DNA from: Bostrychus sinensis
Taxonomy: Eukaryota; Chordata; Actinopteri; Gobiiformes; Eleotridae
Length of the DNA: 64,000 nucleotides
Reading direction: 5' to 3'
Assembly: GCA_020698575.1 (NCBI GenBank)
Contig: CM036253.1
Location: forward strand, 31,735,719-31,799,718
Below the pieces are notes generated by a model. It was not told the origin of the DNA. It was given only the letters and a program-made list of their open reading frames with translations, and searched no databases. The first letter of the stretch is position 1. Each line of letters opens with the position of its first letter. This document shows positions 44,901-57,800 of this stretch, one piece after another. The position numbers and the translations under genes were made by a program.

Positions 44901-45561
44901 TGGACAAAGTCATCAGGAAGTCCACCTCTGTCCTGGGCTGTCCTCCGGGAGGTGGGCGAGAGAAGGGTCCTGGCAAAACTGACATCCATGCTGGACCATG
45001 AGTCACACCCCCTGCAGGACGTCTTGTCTGCACTGGAGAGCAGTTTCAGTGACAGACTGATCCACCCTCGCTGTGTGAAGGAGAGATACCGCAGGTCTTT
45101 CCTTCCTGCAGCTGTCAGACTCTACAATGAACACTCCTGACTGTAATCCATTCACCTGTGCAATATTGTTTTAATATTGTTTTAACTGTCAGCACCTTCT
45201 GGAAACCTGTGCAATATTTATATTATTATGTGCCATAATTATTTTATTTTACTTGAAGCACCTATTCACAATGCACACTCTTTACTTATGGTACTTTGAA
45301 TATCCATACTCTGTCAGACTATATACTGTACATATTTATTATAGTGTATTTAATTGCTTATATTCTAATTTAGTTTATTTAGCTCTGCTTGTAGTTTAGT
45401 TTTTTAGTTAATTATCTTTGGCCAGACTGGTCTCTGATACACTTTGTCCTCTTGTGTGATACCACTGTGTGCTACTGCTAACTGTACTTATGCTGTTGCA
45501 ACAATGCAATTTCCCCACTGAGGGACTAATAAAGGTTTTCTTATTCTTATTCTTATTCTTA
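41975..45561 (+). mobile_element. Decayed LINE, unit 7
   Basis: Same insertion as in unit 5, offset by 13,594 bp with no length change. Inherited by duplication. Confidence 0.85.
42280..45140 (+). pseudogene. LINE endonuclease-reverse transcriptase remnant, unit 7
   Basis: All three disruptions of the unit 5 copy are present. Private changes are I106N in the first frame, S-to-L in PKTLHARD of the RT frame and a V-to-I change near the C-terminus (DRLIHPR). Confidence 0.85.
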
Positions 45562-45637
45562 TAAGGATTCTCGTTAGCTGAATGCATGTGCTGTCACTAA
45601 CTTTATTTAACAAACACAAATACTATATATTAGAAGT

Positions 45638-45820
45638 AGAACAAGTGGCTTTAGTAGAGCAGTTGTCCTGTTGCTGGAGGGTTGGTGGTTTAAATGCCAC
45701 TCTTCCCAATTTATACTCTCATTGTGTCCTTGAGCAAGACACTTCACACACCTTTCCTTCCTCTATGTATGAATGTGTTTGTGTGATTGTGTGATTGGTG
45801 GTAGTTGGAAAGGCCAATGA
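45638..45820 (+). repeat. tRNA-like SINE, unit 7
   Basis: Same as unit 5. Confidence 0.5.
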
Positions 45821-45964
45821 GATGAACATGGATTCACATGTACAAACATGTCTCTAGTTATTTCAGTTCTGAGGTGGAGACTTATTAGACTAAAATGAGT
45901 TTGAAGTCTCATCTACAGAGGCCATGATTAAGAAGGTGTGCACTTACTACAGAAGGTCTACACC

Positions 45965-46019
45965 AGGACTAAACCAGGACTAAACCAGGACTAAACCAGG
46001 ACTAAACCAGGACTAAACC
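45965..46019 (+). repeat. 11-bp minisatellite ending unit 7 (5 pure copies)
   Basis: Pure AGGACTAAACC copies, one fewer than units 5 and 9. Confidence 0.92.
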
Positions 46020-46128
46020 AGGATTACCTAAACAAAAAACAAAAAAACAAAAAAAGTGTACAGAAAGAATAAACCAGGGCTAAACCAGATCCAGGAAACA
46101 TGAGAAAGGTGAAGGTGGAATGAACCTT

Positions 46129-46203
46129 GTAACCCATAGCAACCATCACCGAGGCCTGTAACCGTGGGCAGAGCTTGGTGATGATTTCAAATTGATGACA
46201 TCA
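46129..46203 (+). promoter_or_regulatory. Candidate promoter core of gene 8
   Basis: X-box 46129-46143 and palindrome 46193-46203, unchanged. Confidence 0.5.
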
Positions 46204-46431
46204 CAAAGTCAGAAAACTGACAGTAAGTTTATTTAGCAAAGTCCTGAACACGTTCTCTTCATATCTAGTTTGACCAGTCGACAGACAAGACGCACAACTG
46301 ATCGCTCGCTTACAGTTAATGCAGAACACCCATTGTTAGGTGGCATTAGACAGAGACACATTTGAAAGTTAGTTTGGAGTTCAAAAGAGAACTGTATTTG
46401 CCTCAAGCAAACGTCCTTCAAAACAAGAACG

Positions 46432-47271
46432 ATGGGACAAATCATTGCTTTAATGTGGAATGTCTTCCACATTAGCAAATGCAGTAAGAAGGAGAAGGAA
46501 TGGTTGGAGAAAGAGAGGGCCTACCAGGAGAAGGAGGTGCTCTGGCAGGCGAAGGAGAAGGATTGGAGAGATGAAAGAAAAAGCTACAAGGAGAGAGAGG
46601 AGATTTTGAAAAAGAAGCTGCTGGAAAATGAGGAGCAGCAAAAGCAGTGGGCCAAGACCATGCAGGAGTGGTTGGAAAAAGCAAAGGCCAACCAGGAGAA
46701 GGAGACGCAGTGGCGGGTGAAGGAGAAGACCTGGACAGATGAAAGAAACAAGTACAAGAAGAGAGAGGAGCTTTTGAAAAATACTCTGCTGGAAAATGAG
46801 AAGCAGCAAAAGGAGTGGGGCAAGACCATGCAGAGGTGGTTGGCAAAAGCCAAGGCCAACCAGGAGAAGGAGGCGCAGTGGCAGGCGAAGGAAAAGGACT
46901 GGGCAGACGAAAGAAAGAGCTTTGAGGAGAGAGAGGAGATTCTGAAGCAGAAGCTGCTGGAATATGAAAAGCAGAAGTCAGATGACCTCAAAGAGCCCAC
47001 CGTCACCAAACCAGAAGAGGTCAAAGTTCCTGAAGTCCTGAAAGAGCCAAAGGACTCTGTGGTTGAGGCTGCAGTTGTGAGTTCACCAGCGCCCAAAGAC
47101 ACAACAGGAGAGGCTGAGGTTGTGGAGACTCACACTGCACTGGCAAACCCTCAAACAAATGTTTATGAGGACTACACCGACACAACACCAACGCAAGGGA
47201 GGAGGAGAAGGAGGAGAAAGAAGAGAGGCGACGACACCACTAACCTCCTCTCCCGCGAGTGGTTCTTTTAA
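46432..47271 (+). CDS. Trp-heptad coiled-coil protein, copy 8
   Basis: Intact, 279 residues. It has A74, F164, L186 and E196, the same protein as copy 10. The leader has one A fewer (CTCAAGCAAACG) than most copies, also as in copy 10. Nine CAA plus CAG; AATAAA at 47476-47481. Confidence 0.75.
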   Translation: MGQIIALMWNVFHISKCSKKEKEWLEKERAYQEKEVLWQAKEKDWRDERKSYKEREEILKKKLLENEEQQKQWAKTMQEWLEKAKANQEKETQWRVKEKTWTDERNKYKKREELLKNTLLENEKQQKEWGKTMQRWLAKAKANQEKEAQWQAKEKDWADERKSFEEREEILKQKLLEYEKQKSDDLKEPTVTKPEEVKVPEVLKEPKDSVVEAAVVSSPAPKDTTGEAEVVETHTALANPQTNVYEDYTDTTPTQGRRRRRRKKRGDDTTNLLSREWFF

Positions 47272-47537
47272 GAACTGCGCACAACAACAACAACAACAAC
47301 AACAACAACAGGAGGAGGAGTCTGTGGAGTAATTTGTTTTCTTCTTTGACCGCGTTCTCTCTGAGTCATTACGGATGACACTGAGAGGACTTGTCTTTGG
47401 ACACCGGTCACGGAAGGAGACAGACACTTCACATGATTTCTTTCTGTTGTGTTTACAATTTTCATCAAAAATGCAAATAAAAAAATCTAAAAAAAAAATT
47501 AGATCCAGATAAAATTATTTTAGAAGAGTTTGAAGAG

Positions 47538-47870
47538 TCAAGGCAAGTTTATTTGTATTATAGCACAAACAATACACAGGGTAATTCAAAGTGCTTTATG
47601 GAAAGAAAAAAAAACAAGTTAAAAGTACATAAACAAGAATTATAATTAATACAGCATCTAAGAAAATAATGGTTAAGAATGCATTTAAAATTAAATGAAG
47701 AGAAAGTAGTGCAGATAAAAGAGTTTCAGTCGTCATACACTGAGCTAAAAAGAGCAGTTTTTGGCCTGGACTTGAACATAGTCAGAGGAGAGGCCGGTCT
47801 CACATCCTCAAGAAGAGTTTAGCTGCATAAAACTGAAACACTGCTTCACCGAGTTAACTCCTGACTCTGT
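47538..47870 (-). pseudogene. L2-type LINE 3'-end remnant, unit 8
   Basis: Counterpart of 33971-34303. Confidence 0.55.
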
Positions 47871-48313
47871 CATCAAACAAAAACATGAGAAAGTGTGAGA
47901 AAACATTTATGGGCTGAAAAAATGTCCTAGTATCCATGATTTGTCTCTGTGTCCTGTGATTGACCAGGCTGGTTATGGCAGCAGTTAACATCACTCACTG
48001 CGCTGTAGCACAGGGCAGCGGCTGTGGCCCCCAGTCATTCAGAGACTGAGCAGATCTCCTCTGACCACTGTTCAGACCTTTCTGATCATGTGGCCCTCAG
48101 AACCATTGTGGCCCTAAACAACTGCATAGAGCGTTTATACCAGGAGCCGGCCCTGAGGTTTGGGCTGCAAACAGTGTAGGGTTCAGGTCTGGAGAGTTTG
48201 TTGACCAATCAAATACTGTCAATTATTATCATTTAAGCAGTGTGTGGTACTTTAGACAGTGTGTTTATTTATTTGTTTATTTAGAAGGATTCTCATTTGC
48301 TGAATGCATGTGC

Positions 48314-48864
48314 TGTCTTCCTGAGGTCCATTTTAAAAATAACATTTCATCACTTCACATCACAAAAGTATAAATATATAAGAAATTGGTTAAAAACAAC
48401 ACAATACAGAATATCCATTTATTAATACAATTAATACATTTTTAAAATATTCCTGAGCTGAGCAGTTTCAATGGGAAGGTTATTCCATGGGACAATGGCA
48501 CTGTAAATAACAGTTTTCTTCATCAAATTGGTTTTAGGATGTTGTGTTAATACATAACCTTTTAATTATAGAAAGAATTGCAACAAACAATTTGATTTAA
48601 TAGAAAAAGTGGCATTTTCAGAGTCAATGTATTATTTTTCACCATGCCCAGTGTAACTAACATTTTTTGGTTTAGATTGAGCCAGGAAAGACTACGGTAC
48701 ATTCAAACTCTGCTTGTTCTTATTAAAAATCTTAGAACAAGTCTTGCAGCTTTGTTTTGAACAATTTGAATTTTGGCCAGGTCTTTTGGGGATGCAGAGG
48801 ACCACACTTCAGAGCAGTATGACAAGTGGCACAGAGTTCATGACTTAGTAACCACTTCTAAAAA
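48314..48864 (-). pseudogene. CR1/jockey-like LINE remnant, unit 8
   Basis: Counterpart of 2250-2800; TTAATACATAACC variant shared with unit 10. Confidence 0.6.
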
Positions 48865-49607
48865 CTTGTTGAGTTCTGTGTGAAAGATAACTTTGCATCA
48901 GTGTAACAGCAGCAGGTGTAAAACCATCACTTTTAAGTTTCTTTATTAAAATAGGATTTGTGTGTCCAGGATTTCCAGTCGTGCTGGATTATGAAATCAG
49001 CATCTCCATAAAGTTTGTGAGCAGAAGGAAACATTAAAGGCTCTAAAATCTCCTGGTAAATGGCTGCAGTGACTTTATACTTCAGAAAACACAGAGCACC
49101 AACACAGCAGATGACATGAAGTCTGTCCTGGACACATCTGTTTCACAGCCTGTTTGTCCTGGGAGTGGACCCCCCTCCTCCCATAGTTGTCTTTCCCCTT
49201 ACAGAGATGGAGGCTCTAAGGGGAGGGAATGTTGTGGAAAAAAGGGACACAGTGGAATTTGCTCCACTTAAAAATAATTCAAGGTCCACAAAAAGTAAGG
49301 TACAAAAGTTCAAACTTCATTCATATTTAGGACTGCACTGATAAACTTAGTAACTATAACCATCCCAGAGAAGAGCAGCTGAGGGCTGTAAGGTGGAGGT
49401 CAAACACTCTCTTCCTGCTGCAGCCACACCTCCAGGAAGCATCCTCTGCCTGCCCTTTATGTTCTCCAGTAGCTCCACTAGATGGAGACAACTCACAAAA
49501 ACACTAAATCAGATCAACTCATAAAAAGCACCTATTTGGTTCTTCCATGTATAATAACAGACACTGCACTCCCCACATTAGTTTGAGTTAAATATATTCT
49601 TTTCCTT

Positions 49608-50002
49608 TCAGGGGTCACCACGGGGAATCATCTGCCTCCATCTCAGCCTGTCCTCTGCATCCTCTTCTCTCACAACAACCAACTTCATGTCCTCTTTCAC
49701 TCCATCCATAAATCTCCTCTGGTCTTTGGCCTCTAGGCCTCCTGCCTGGCAGCTCAAACCTCAGCCTCATCCTTCTACCATATATTCACTCTCCCTCCTC
49801 TGTTCATGTCCAAACCATCTCAGTCTGGCCTCTCTCAAACTTCAACTCCAAAACATCTAACATTGCTCTGAACGGTTGACCTCAAGTACTTCAAATGCTG
49901 CACCTTCTTCACCTCCACACCTGGGACCTCTCCACTGGGCTCTCTCTCATTCACACTCAAGGATTCTGTCTTACTGTGACCAACCTTCATCTTGTGGCTA
50001 AA
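49608..50002 (-). pseudogene. RTE LINE remnant, unit 8
   Basis: Full-length counterpart of 3541-3935. Confidence 0.7.
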
Positions 50003-50906
50003 GCACAACTTTCACTTCCACTTATTTTCAAACAGCGGGGGCATTAAATAGTCTTGAGTCCCAAAAATACAACTTCCAATGCTAATTTTATACATAAAGG
50101 AGGTCCATTAAATTGTTTTTAGTCCCAAGGCAAACAAAATATTGTTAAGTTATTAACAGAACACTGAAAAACCTTTTGATTCACTTGCATATAAATTGAC
50201 CTGTATTATTATATAGGTCACTGAATTAGGGTAACATTTGTAGAGTTAGTTGTTTTAGTATTTTAAAGCTCAGGTGCACCATATCATTTATTATTAATAT
50301 TATTAACATTTTCAGAGACGTTTTGTTTATGGGTCGAGGTTGGTAGTCAGAGCCCCATGAAAATTTAATGTGGACGATGTTTGTTTTATCTGAGAACAAC
50401 ATTGAAAAAGTCAGATTTTGATGAAATGTCAGTAAAGGACAGTGGATTTGAATCACTTTACAGATGTGAGACAGAGCTTACTTTGTCGAAAACTTTTTAG
50501 CATCTGGGCAGTAATCTTTTTTTATCTGACCAAGTTTCTATTTTAGTGGTTCCCCAATGCCCAGTGTTGCCCCAGCCCCAGAGACTGCTCTGCTCCGCCC
50601 CTGCTGCTCCAGCTCAGAAACACAGTTTATGAGCCTTCAGTCTCATCACACTGGGCTGTGGACAGAGGCTCCAGAAAACACTACAGGCTACAACAAACTT
50701 TAGTCAGGACGTCTGAACTCAAGTTTTATGGTGCTTTTATAACAATACACTCACTGCTAAGATACTGTGAGAAAAACATTGTGCCTTCGGGTTAGTTGTG
50801 AATAACTGCAAGTATTATTTCAATGCCCTGTTTTTGAGCAGATCTTGGTGAATATGAGGACCAGCAGAAGACCTGTCCCTGAGGTTCTCAGAGTCTGAGA
50901 TGGTTC

Positions 50907-51143
50907 TTATGGGACCAACAGGTCAGAGATGGACTTTGGTGCTGAGCCATGGAGAGACTTGTACACAAGCAGAGCTGTATTAAAGTCTATTCTCTGAGCA
51001 ACAGGAAGCCAGTGCAGAGACCTCAGGACAGGACTAATATGGTCGTACTTCCTGGTTTTAGTCAGGACCTGAGCAGCAGCGTTCTGGACGTCCTGCAGCT
51101 GTCTTGGACTTGGTGGACCTTTATTTAACATGAATAACATCAT
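50907..51143 (-). pseudogene. L2-type RT-end remnant, unit 8
   Basis: 78-codon stretch with the same translation as in units 1 and 4. Confidence 0.75.
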
Positions 51144-51220
51144 CTAGACCTACTTCTATCTGTTAGCGTCATGTTGCTAATTGCTAAACAACCAGTTTAT
51201 GCTCTGTCTAGTCGGTACCG

Positions 51221-51239
51221 GTGCCAGCAGGGGGCGACA
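51221..51239 (+). promoter_or_regulatory. CTCF-like motif, unit 8
   Basis: Identical 19-mer. Confidence 0.45.
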
Positions 51240-52128
51240 GACAGCTGAGTGTTCCAAGTGTTCTCCCCTAAAGAAAAGGTTTTCCATACATATACATTAT
51301 TGTAAGTTATAAAATATTAAATACTAACACCAAGGTGTCCAAAACAATTTCAAAAACCCTGAAAAAAGCATAATATAGGATCTTATATAGAACCTAAACT
51401 GTATAGCATGCTATGTTTGAGTAATTTGAGATGTATTTTTCCAAAATTCCAAAACACAAAAAAACTTTACTGGCATTCATCAAAAGCTCAAGGCAAACAA
51501 CTTCATCTTATTGCAACCATTACTTCTGTTTTTGAATGTGCTGCAAGTGAAGTGAAGTTTCGTAGCAAAAATTAACAAGGTTAAACATTCGAGTAACTCT
51601 GAAAAAGGCAAATTTCTCATTTTATTCAAAGAAGCACTAACAAAATAGAACCAATGGCGTTTTTCACAATTCATGTCTCTCCATAGAAATGCAGTAGGAG
51701 TGAAGCCTGGTTTTGCTGCTGCTGTGTAACGTTGTCCATCCATTTTGCAGCTCTTTGAAACCACACAGCTGTAACTCACGAGAGTTACACCACTGCTGCT
51801 CCTAATGCCACATGAGCCAAGGTTAAATGTAAGGAGGCAAAATGCAAGGTCTGCAGCTTATGGAATATAATGTATCAGATTCCCAGCTGAGAGCAGTGAA
51901 GGAAGAGCCTATATGTTTTTGTAAAGTTGGCATTTTGACTTTATTCTGAAGAAAGTAGCAGTGGAGCAAAGCAGAAGTTATCACTGTTGAGGTTAAGAGG
52001 TCAATTTAGCTGCAAGTAAAAAGAGAAAAGTGATGATCCTTAAGTTGCAAACCAAGCAAAAAGAGAAATCTCTGCATTTTTAGTTCACTAACTTTATTTA
52101 ACAAACACAAATACTATATATTAGAAGT

Positions 52129-52306
52129 AGAACAAGTGGCTTTAGTAGAGCAGTTGTCCTGTTGCTGGAAGGTTGGTGGTGCCACTCTTCCCAGTTTATA
52201 CTCTCATTGTGTCCTTGAGCAAGACACTTCACACACCTTTCCTTCCTCTATGTATGAATGTGTTTGTGTGATTGTGTGATTGGTGGTAGTTGGAAAGGCC
52301 AATGAG
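52129..52306 (+). repeat. tRNA-like SINE with B-box deletion, unit 8
   Basis: The same 6-bp loss as in unit 4. Confidence 0.5.
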
Positions 52307-52573
52307 ATGAACATGGATTCATCTCAGCTTAGACTTGGGTTAGACCTGCTTTAGTCCTGGTTTATATCAGTTTTAGATGTTATTCCATGTGTTCCATTAA
52401 TGCATTTACACTAAATAAAGTTGGCTCTGTTTCCCATTGACTGTTTCTGTACAAACATGTCTCTAGTTATTTCAGTTCTGAGGTGGAGACTTATTAAACT
52501 AAAATGAGTTTGACGTCTCATCTACAGAGGCCATGATTAAGAAGGTGTGCACTTACTACAGAAGCTCTACACC

Positions 52574-52628
52574 AGGACTAAACCAATACTAAACCAGGAC
52601 TAAACCAGGACTAAACCAAGACTAAACC
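52574..52628 (+). repeat. 11-bp minisatellite ending unit 8 (5 copies)
   Basis: Same copy number and variant order as unit 4. Confidence 0.9.
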
Positions 52629-52738
52629 AGGATTACCTAAACAAAAAAAAGAAAAAGAAAAAAAAGTGTACAGCAAGAATAAACCAGGGCTAAACCAGAT
52701 CCAGGAAACATGAGAAAGGTGAAGGTGGAATGAAACTT

Positions 52739-52813
52739 GTAACCCATAGCAACCATCACCGAGGCCTGTAACCGTGGGCAGAGCTTGGTGATGATTTCAA
52801 ATTGATGACATCA
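52739..52813 (+). promoter_or_regulatory. Candidate promoter core of gene 9
   Basis: X-box 52739-52753 and palindrome 52803-52813, unchanged. Confidence 0.5.
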
Positions 52814-53042
52814 CAAAGTCAGAAAACTGACAGTAAGTTTATTTAGCAAAGTCCTGAACACGTTCTCTTCATATCTAGTTTGACCAGTCGACAGACAAGA
52901 CGCACAACTGATCGCTCGCTTACAGTTAATGCAGAACACCCATTGTTAGGTGGCATTAGACAGAGACACATTTGAAAGTTAGTTTGGAGTTCAAAAGAGA
53001 ACTGTATTTGCCTCAAAGCAAACGTCCTTCAAAACAAGAACG

Positions 53043-53882
53043 ATGGGACAAATCATTGCTTTAATGTGGAATGTCTTCCACATTAGCAAATGCAGTAAGA
53101 AGGAGAAGGAGTGGTTGGAGAAAGAGAGGGCCTACCAGGAGAAGGAGGTGCTCTGGCAGGCGAAGGAGAAGGATTGGAGAGATGAAAGAAAAAGCTACAA
53201 GGAGAGAGAGGAGATTTTGCAAAAGAAGCTGCTGGAAAATGAGGAGCAGCAAAAGCAGTGGGGCAAGACCATGCAGGAGTGGTTGGAAAAAGCAAAGGCC
53301 AACCAGGAGAAGGAGACACAGTGGCGGGTGAAGGAGAAGACCTGGACAGATGAAAGAAACAAGTACAAGAAGAGAGAGGAGCTTTTGAAAAATACTCTGC
53401 TGGCAAATGAGAAGCAGCAAAAGGAGTGGGGCAAGACCATGCAGAGGTGGTTGGCAAAAGCCAAGGCCAACCAGGAGAAGGAGGCGCAGTGGCAGGCGAA
53501 GGAAAAGGACTGGGCAGACGAAAGAAAGAGCTCTGAGGAGAGAGAGGAGATTCTGAAGCAGAAGCTGCTGGAATATGAAAAGCAGAAGTCAGATGACCCC
53601 AAAGAGCCCACCGTCACCAAACCAGAAGAGGTCAAAGTTCCTGAAGTCCTGAAAGAGCCAAAGGACTCTGTGGTTGAGGCTGCAGTTGTGAGTTCACCAG
53701 CGCCCAAAGACACAACAGGAGAGGCTGAGGTTGTGGAGACTCACACTGCACTGGCAAACCCTCAAACAAATGTTTATGAGGACTACACCGACACAACACC
53801 AACGCAAGGGAGGAGGAGAAGGAGGAGAAAGAAGAGAGGCGACGACACCACTAACCTCCTCTCCCGCGAGTGGTTCTTTTAA
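53043..53882 (+). CDS. Trp-heptad coiled-coil protein, copy 9
   Basis: Intact, 279 residues, same protein as copy 5 (Q60, G74, A121, S164, P186, E196). One private silent change (ACA for ACG at T92). After the stop it reads AACTGCGTAC, between the usual form and that of copy 5; twelve CAA plus CAG. AATAAA at 54089-54094. Confidence 0.75.
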   Translation: MGQIIALMWNVFHISKCSKKEKEWLEKERAYQEKEVLWQAKEKDWRDERKSYKEREEILQKKLLENEEQQKQWGKTMQEWLEKAKANQEKETQWRVKEKTWTDERNKYKKREELLKNTLLANEKQQKEWGKTMQRWLAKAKANQEKEAQWQAKEKDWADERKSSEEREEILKQKLLEYEKQKSDDPKEPTVTKPEEVKVPEVLKEPKDSVVEAAVVSSPAPKDTTGEAEVVETHTALANPQTNVYEDYTDTTPTQGRRRRRRKKRGDDTTNLLSREWFF

Positions 53883-53891
53883 GAACTGCGT

Positions 53892-53930
<39 letters not shown>

Positions 53931-54152
53931 GGAGGAGGAGTCTGTGGAGTAATTTGTTTTCTTCTTTGACCGCGTTCTCTCTGAGTCATTACGGATGACA
54001 CTGAGAGGACTTGTCTTTGGACACCGGTCACGGAAGGAGACAGACACTTCACATGATTTCTTTCTGTTGTGTTTTCATCAAAAATGCAAATAAAAAAAAT
54101 CTAAAAAAAAAAAAAAGATCCAGATAAAATTATTGTAGAAGGGTTTGAAGAG

Positions 54153-54483
54153 TCAAGGAGAGTTTATTTGTATTATAGCACAAACAATACACAGGGTAAT
54201 TCAAAGTGCTTTATGGGGGAAAAAAAACAAGTTAAAAGTACATAAACAAGAATTATAATTAACACAGCATCTAAGAAAATAATGGTTAAGAATGCATTTA
54301 AAATTAAATGAAGAGAAAGTAGTGCAGATAAAAGACTTTCAGTCGTCATACACTGAGCTAAAAAGAGCAGTTTTTGGCCTGGACTTGAACATAGTCAGAG
54401 CAGAGGCCGGTCTCACATCCTCAAGAAGAGTTTAGCTGCATAAAACTGAAACACTGCTTCACCGAGTTAACTCCTGACTCTGT
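54153..54483 (-). pseudogene. L2-type LINE 3'-end remnant, unit 9
   Basis: Unit 5/7 version. Confidence 0.55.
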
Positions 54484-54874
54484 CATCAAACAAAAACATG
54501 AGAAAGTGTGAGAAAACATTTATGGGCTGAAAAAATGTCCTAGTATCCATGATTTGTCTCTGTGTCCTGTGATTGACCAGGCTGGTTATGGCAGCAGTTA
54601 ACATCACTCACTGCGCTGTAGCACAGGGCAGCGGCTGTGGCCCCCAGTCATTCAGAGACTGAGCAGATCTCCTCTGACCACTGTTCAGACCTTTCTGATC
54701 ATGTGGCCCTCAGAACCATTGTGGCCCTAAACAACTGCATAGAGCGTTTATACCAGGAGCCGGCCCTGAGGTTTGGGCTGCAAACAGTGTAGGGTTCAGG
54801 TCTGGAGAGTTTGTTGACCAATCAAATACTGTCAATTATTATCATTTAAGCAGTGTGTGGTACTTTAGACAGTG

Positions 54875-57800
54875 CGTTATTTATATTGATTTATATTTAT
54901 TATTGAGCATCATTAACCAATGTCTGTACACAAAAACCCAGGTTTATCCAATTTTGTAACACAAAGTACCGTATTTGTGAACTTGTGCAATTCTTCCGGC
55001 GCTGGTCAGAGCTGGCTGCTGGTTGCAACAGCTCTTACCTGTTTCCTTCTTTTCTAGTATTTTAACTTATCTTTAGCGTATTGCTTTTGTAAATATTTTG
55101 TATATATTTTCCTTTTACACAAATCTGCCGTTTTTTCTCGGATTCACGGCGTTTTTCAACCACTATACCCAGTTTAACGATGTGCGTGGGGGCCCCTGCG
55201 TGTGCTGTTTACAGTCGGGAACAGCTGCTCGCGCTGCGCAGTGCTGTAGTGTTCCCCAGGGACAGACATGAGATCCCCGCGGAGGTGCTACAGAAGACTC
55301 GCCGTGGACACCAGGCCGGGACAAAACTTCGTGAAAAGAAGAGACGCTTCAGACCTGTCCTCCCCTCCGTCATCATGAGAAACGTAAGATCTCTTCCCAA
55401 CAAGACGGACGAGCTGGCGGCGCTCACAGGACATCAGCGGGAGTACAGAGAGAGTAGCGTCCTTCTGTTTACGGAGACCTGGCTCACTCCGCTTATCCCG
55501 GACTCTACTGTCTTTTTGGACAACTTTCATCTGCTGCGGGCGGACAGGATGGGGGACAGCGGTAAGAGGAAAGGAGGGGGACTGGCTGTGTTTGTGAATG
55601 TGCGGTGGTGTAAACCAGGACACTGCACAGTTAAAGTGCAACTGTGCAGCAGAGACATTGAACTGTTAGCGGTTAGCATGAGGCCATATTATCTGCCACG
55701 GGAGTTCACACTTTATCGTGATAGCGGTGTACGTGCCCCCTTCTGCTAACGCGGACACAGCCTCTGATGCTCTGCTCTTGGTCACCAGCAGGCTGCAGAC
55801 ACAGCACCCACAGGCCCTCTTCCTCATCTCTGGAGACTTCAGCCATGCTTCTCCATCATCTGTTCTGCCCACATACACACAGTATGTCACCTGCCCCACC
55901 AGAGACAATAAAATACTGGACTTGTTTTATGCCAACACCAAGGAGGCATATTCTGTATCCCCCTTCCCTCCCCTGGGGAGAGCTGACCACAACATTATAC
56001 ATCTCCAGCCTGTGTACAAACCTGTTGTACACAGACAGGCTGTGGTCCCATGTACAGTGAGGAGGTGGACTGTTGAGAGCGAGGAGGCTCTCAAGGACTG
56101 CTTCAACACCACTGTGTGGACGGAACTCTGTGGCCCACATGGGGAGGACATCAATGCCATCACGGACTGCATCACGGACTACATAAACTTCTTTTTTGAG
56201 AACACTGTTCCCTCCAGAATGGTACGGTGTTTTGCTAACAACAAGCCGTGGATTACCCGTGATATTAAGGCTCTCCTGAAGGAGAAGAAGAGAGCCTTCA
56301 AATCAGGGGACAAGGAGGAGCTGAGGTCTGTACAGAAGGAGCTGAGGAGGAAGATCAGGGAGGGAAAGGCCGGCTACAAGAGGAAGATGGAGGAGCAGCT
56401 GCAGCAGCAGAACATCAGTGGGGTGTGGAGAAGCCTGAAAACCATCTCTGGCTTCAAAACGCCCCACTCACAGGCAGAGGGGGACCTGAAGTGGGTCAAC
56501 GATATAAACCTGCATTTCAATAGGTTTGATCAAACACCCACTCCTCCCCTCATGCAGCTGCATTCCAACACCTTGACACCTGGACTACCCCCCACAGCCA
56601 CAGCCCTTCACACCTCTGGCTCACCTCACCATCAGACCACTTCACACCTCTCTGGACTCAGCCACCCCTCCAGCACAGAGCCCCCCTGCCCACCTCTCTC
56701 CTTTACAGCAGCCCAGGTGGGAAAAGAGCTGAGGAAGATCAAGGCGAAGAAAGCAGCTGGACCAGACGGCATCAGCTCCAGGCTCCTTAAGTCCTGCGCA
56801 GATGAACTGTGTGGAGTTATGGAGCATGTCTTCAACCTGAGCCTCAAGCTGAGGGTGGTACCACAGCTCTGGAAGACCTCCTGTGTGGTACCAGTGCCAA
56901 AGACATCGCACGCTAGGGACCTCAGCAGCTACAGGCCGGTGGCTCTCACATCCCACCTGATGAAGACACTGGAGAGACTGATCCTGGGACACCTCCGCTC
57001 CACGGTGGGACCCTCGATGGATCCGGTCATCTTCCTGTTACATCGCGCTCTGGCTCACCTGGAGAAGCCCGGCAGCACTGTGAGAATCATGTTTTTTGAT
57101 TTCTCCAGTGCCTTCAAAACCATTCAGCCGGTGCTTCTGAAAGACAAACTGGAGAGGGCTGGGGTGGACCTTCATCTGGCAGAGTGGATTCTGCACTATC
57201 TCACAAACCGGCCACAGTGTGTGAGAGCCCGGGACTGTGAGTCTGACCTGCTGACCTGCAGTGTGGGGGCACCCCAGGGGACTGTCCAAGTCCCCTTCCT
57301 CTTCACCCTCTACACTGCAGACTTCAGACACAACACGAACAGCTGTGTTCTGCAGAAGTTCTCTGATGACTCAGCGATTGTCGGCCTGATCACTGAGGAT
57401 GACGACGTGGAGTACAGAGGACTGACACAGAACTTTGTGGACTGGTGTCAGCAAAACCACCTCCTGATCAACGCGGGGAAAACCAAGGAGATGGTGGTGG
57501 ATTTTCGCAGACGCCGGTCTGCCGTCCCCTCACCGGTGAACATCCAGGGAACGGACATTGAGAGAGTGGACTTTTATAAGTACCTGGGTGTTCACCTGAA
57601 CAATTAACTGGACTGGACTCACAACACAGACGCACTGTACAGGAAGGGTCAGAGCAGGCTCTACCTCCTGAGGAGACTGCGGTCTTTTGGAGTGAAGGGA
57701 GCACTCCTGAGGACCTTCTATGACTCTGTGGTGGCATCAGCCATTCTGTACGGTGTGGTCTGCTGGAGCAGCAGCATCACAGAGAGAGAGAGGAGGAAGC

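Larger units (their letters stand above)
39796..46073 (+). repeat. Unit 7, LINE-bearing, mosaic
   Basis: The promoter and gene match unit 1 (same residues, same (CAA)8CAG). From about 41,170 onwards it matches units 5 and 9, including the missing ACAAT, the LINE and both deletions. The switch lies between about 41,050 and 41,170. Confidence 0.94.
46074..52683 (+). repeat. Unit 8, canonical organisation
   Basis: No insertion. The 5' part matches units 6 and 10; the 3' part matches unit 4 (SINE B-box deletion, minisatellite order). Unnamed stretches: 47871-48313, 48865-49607, 50003-50906 and 51240-52128. Confidence 0.95.
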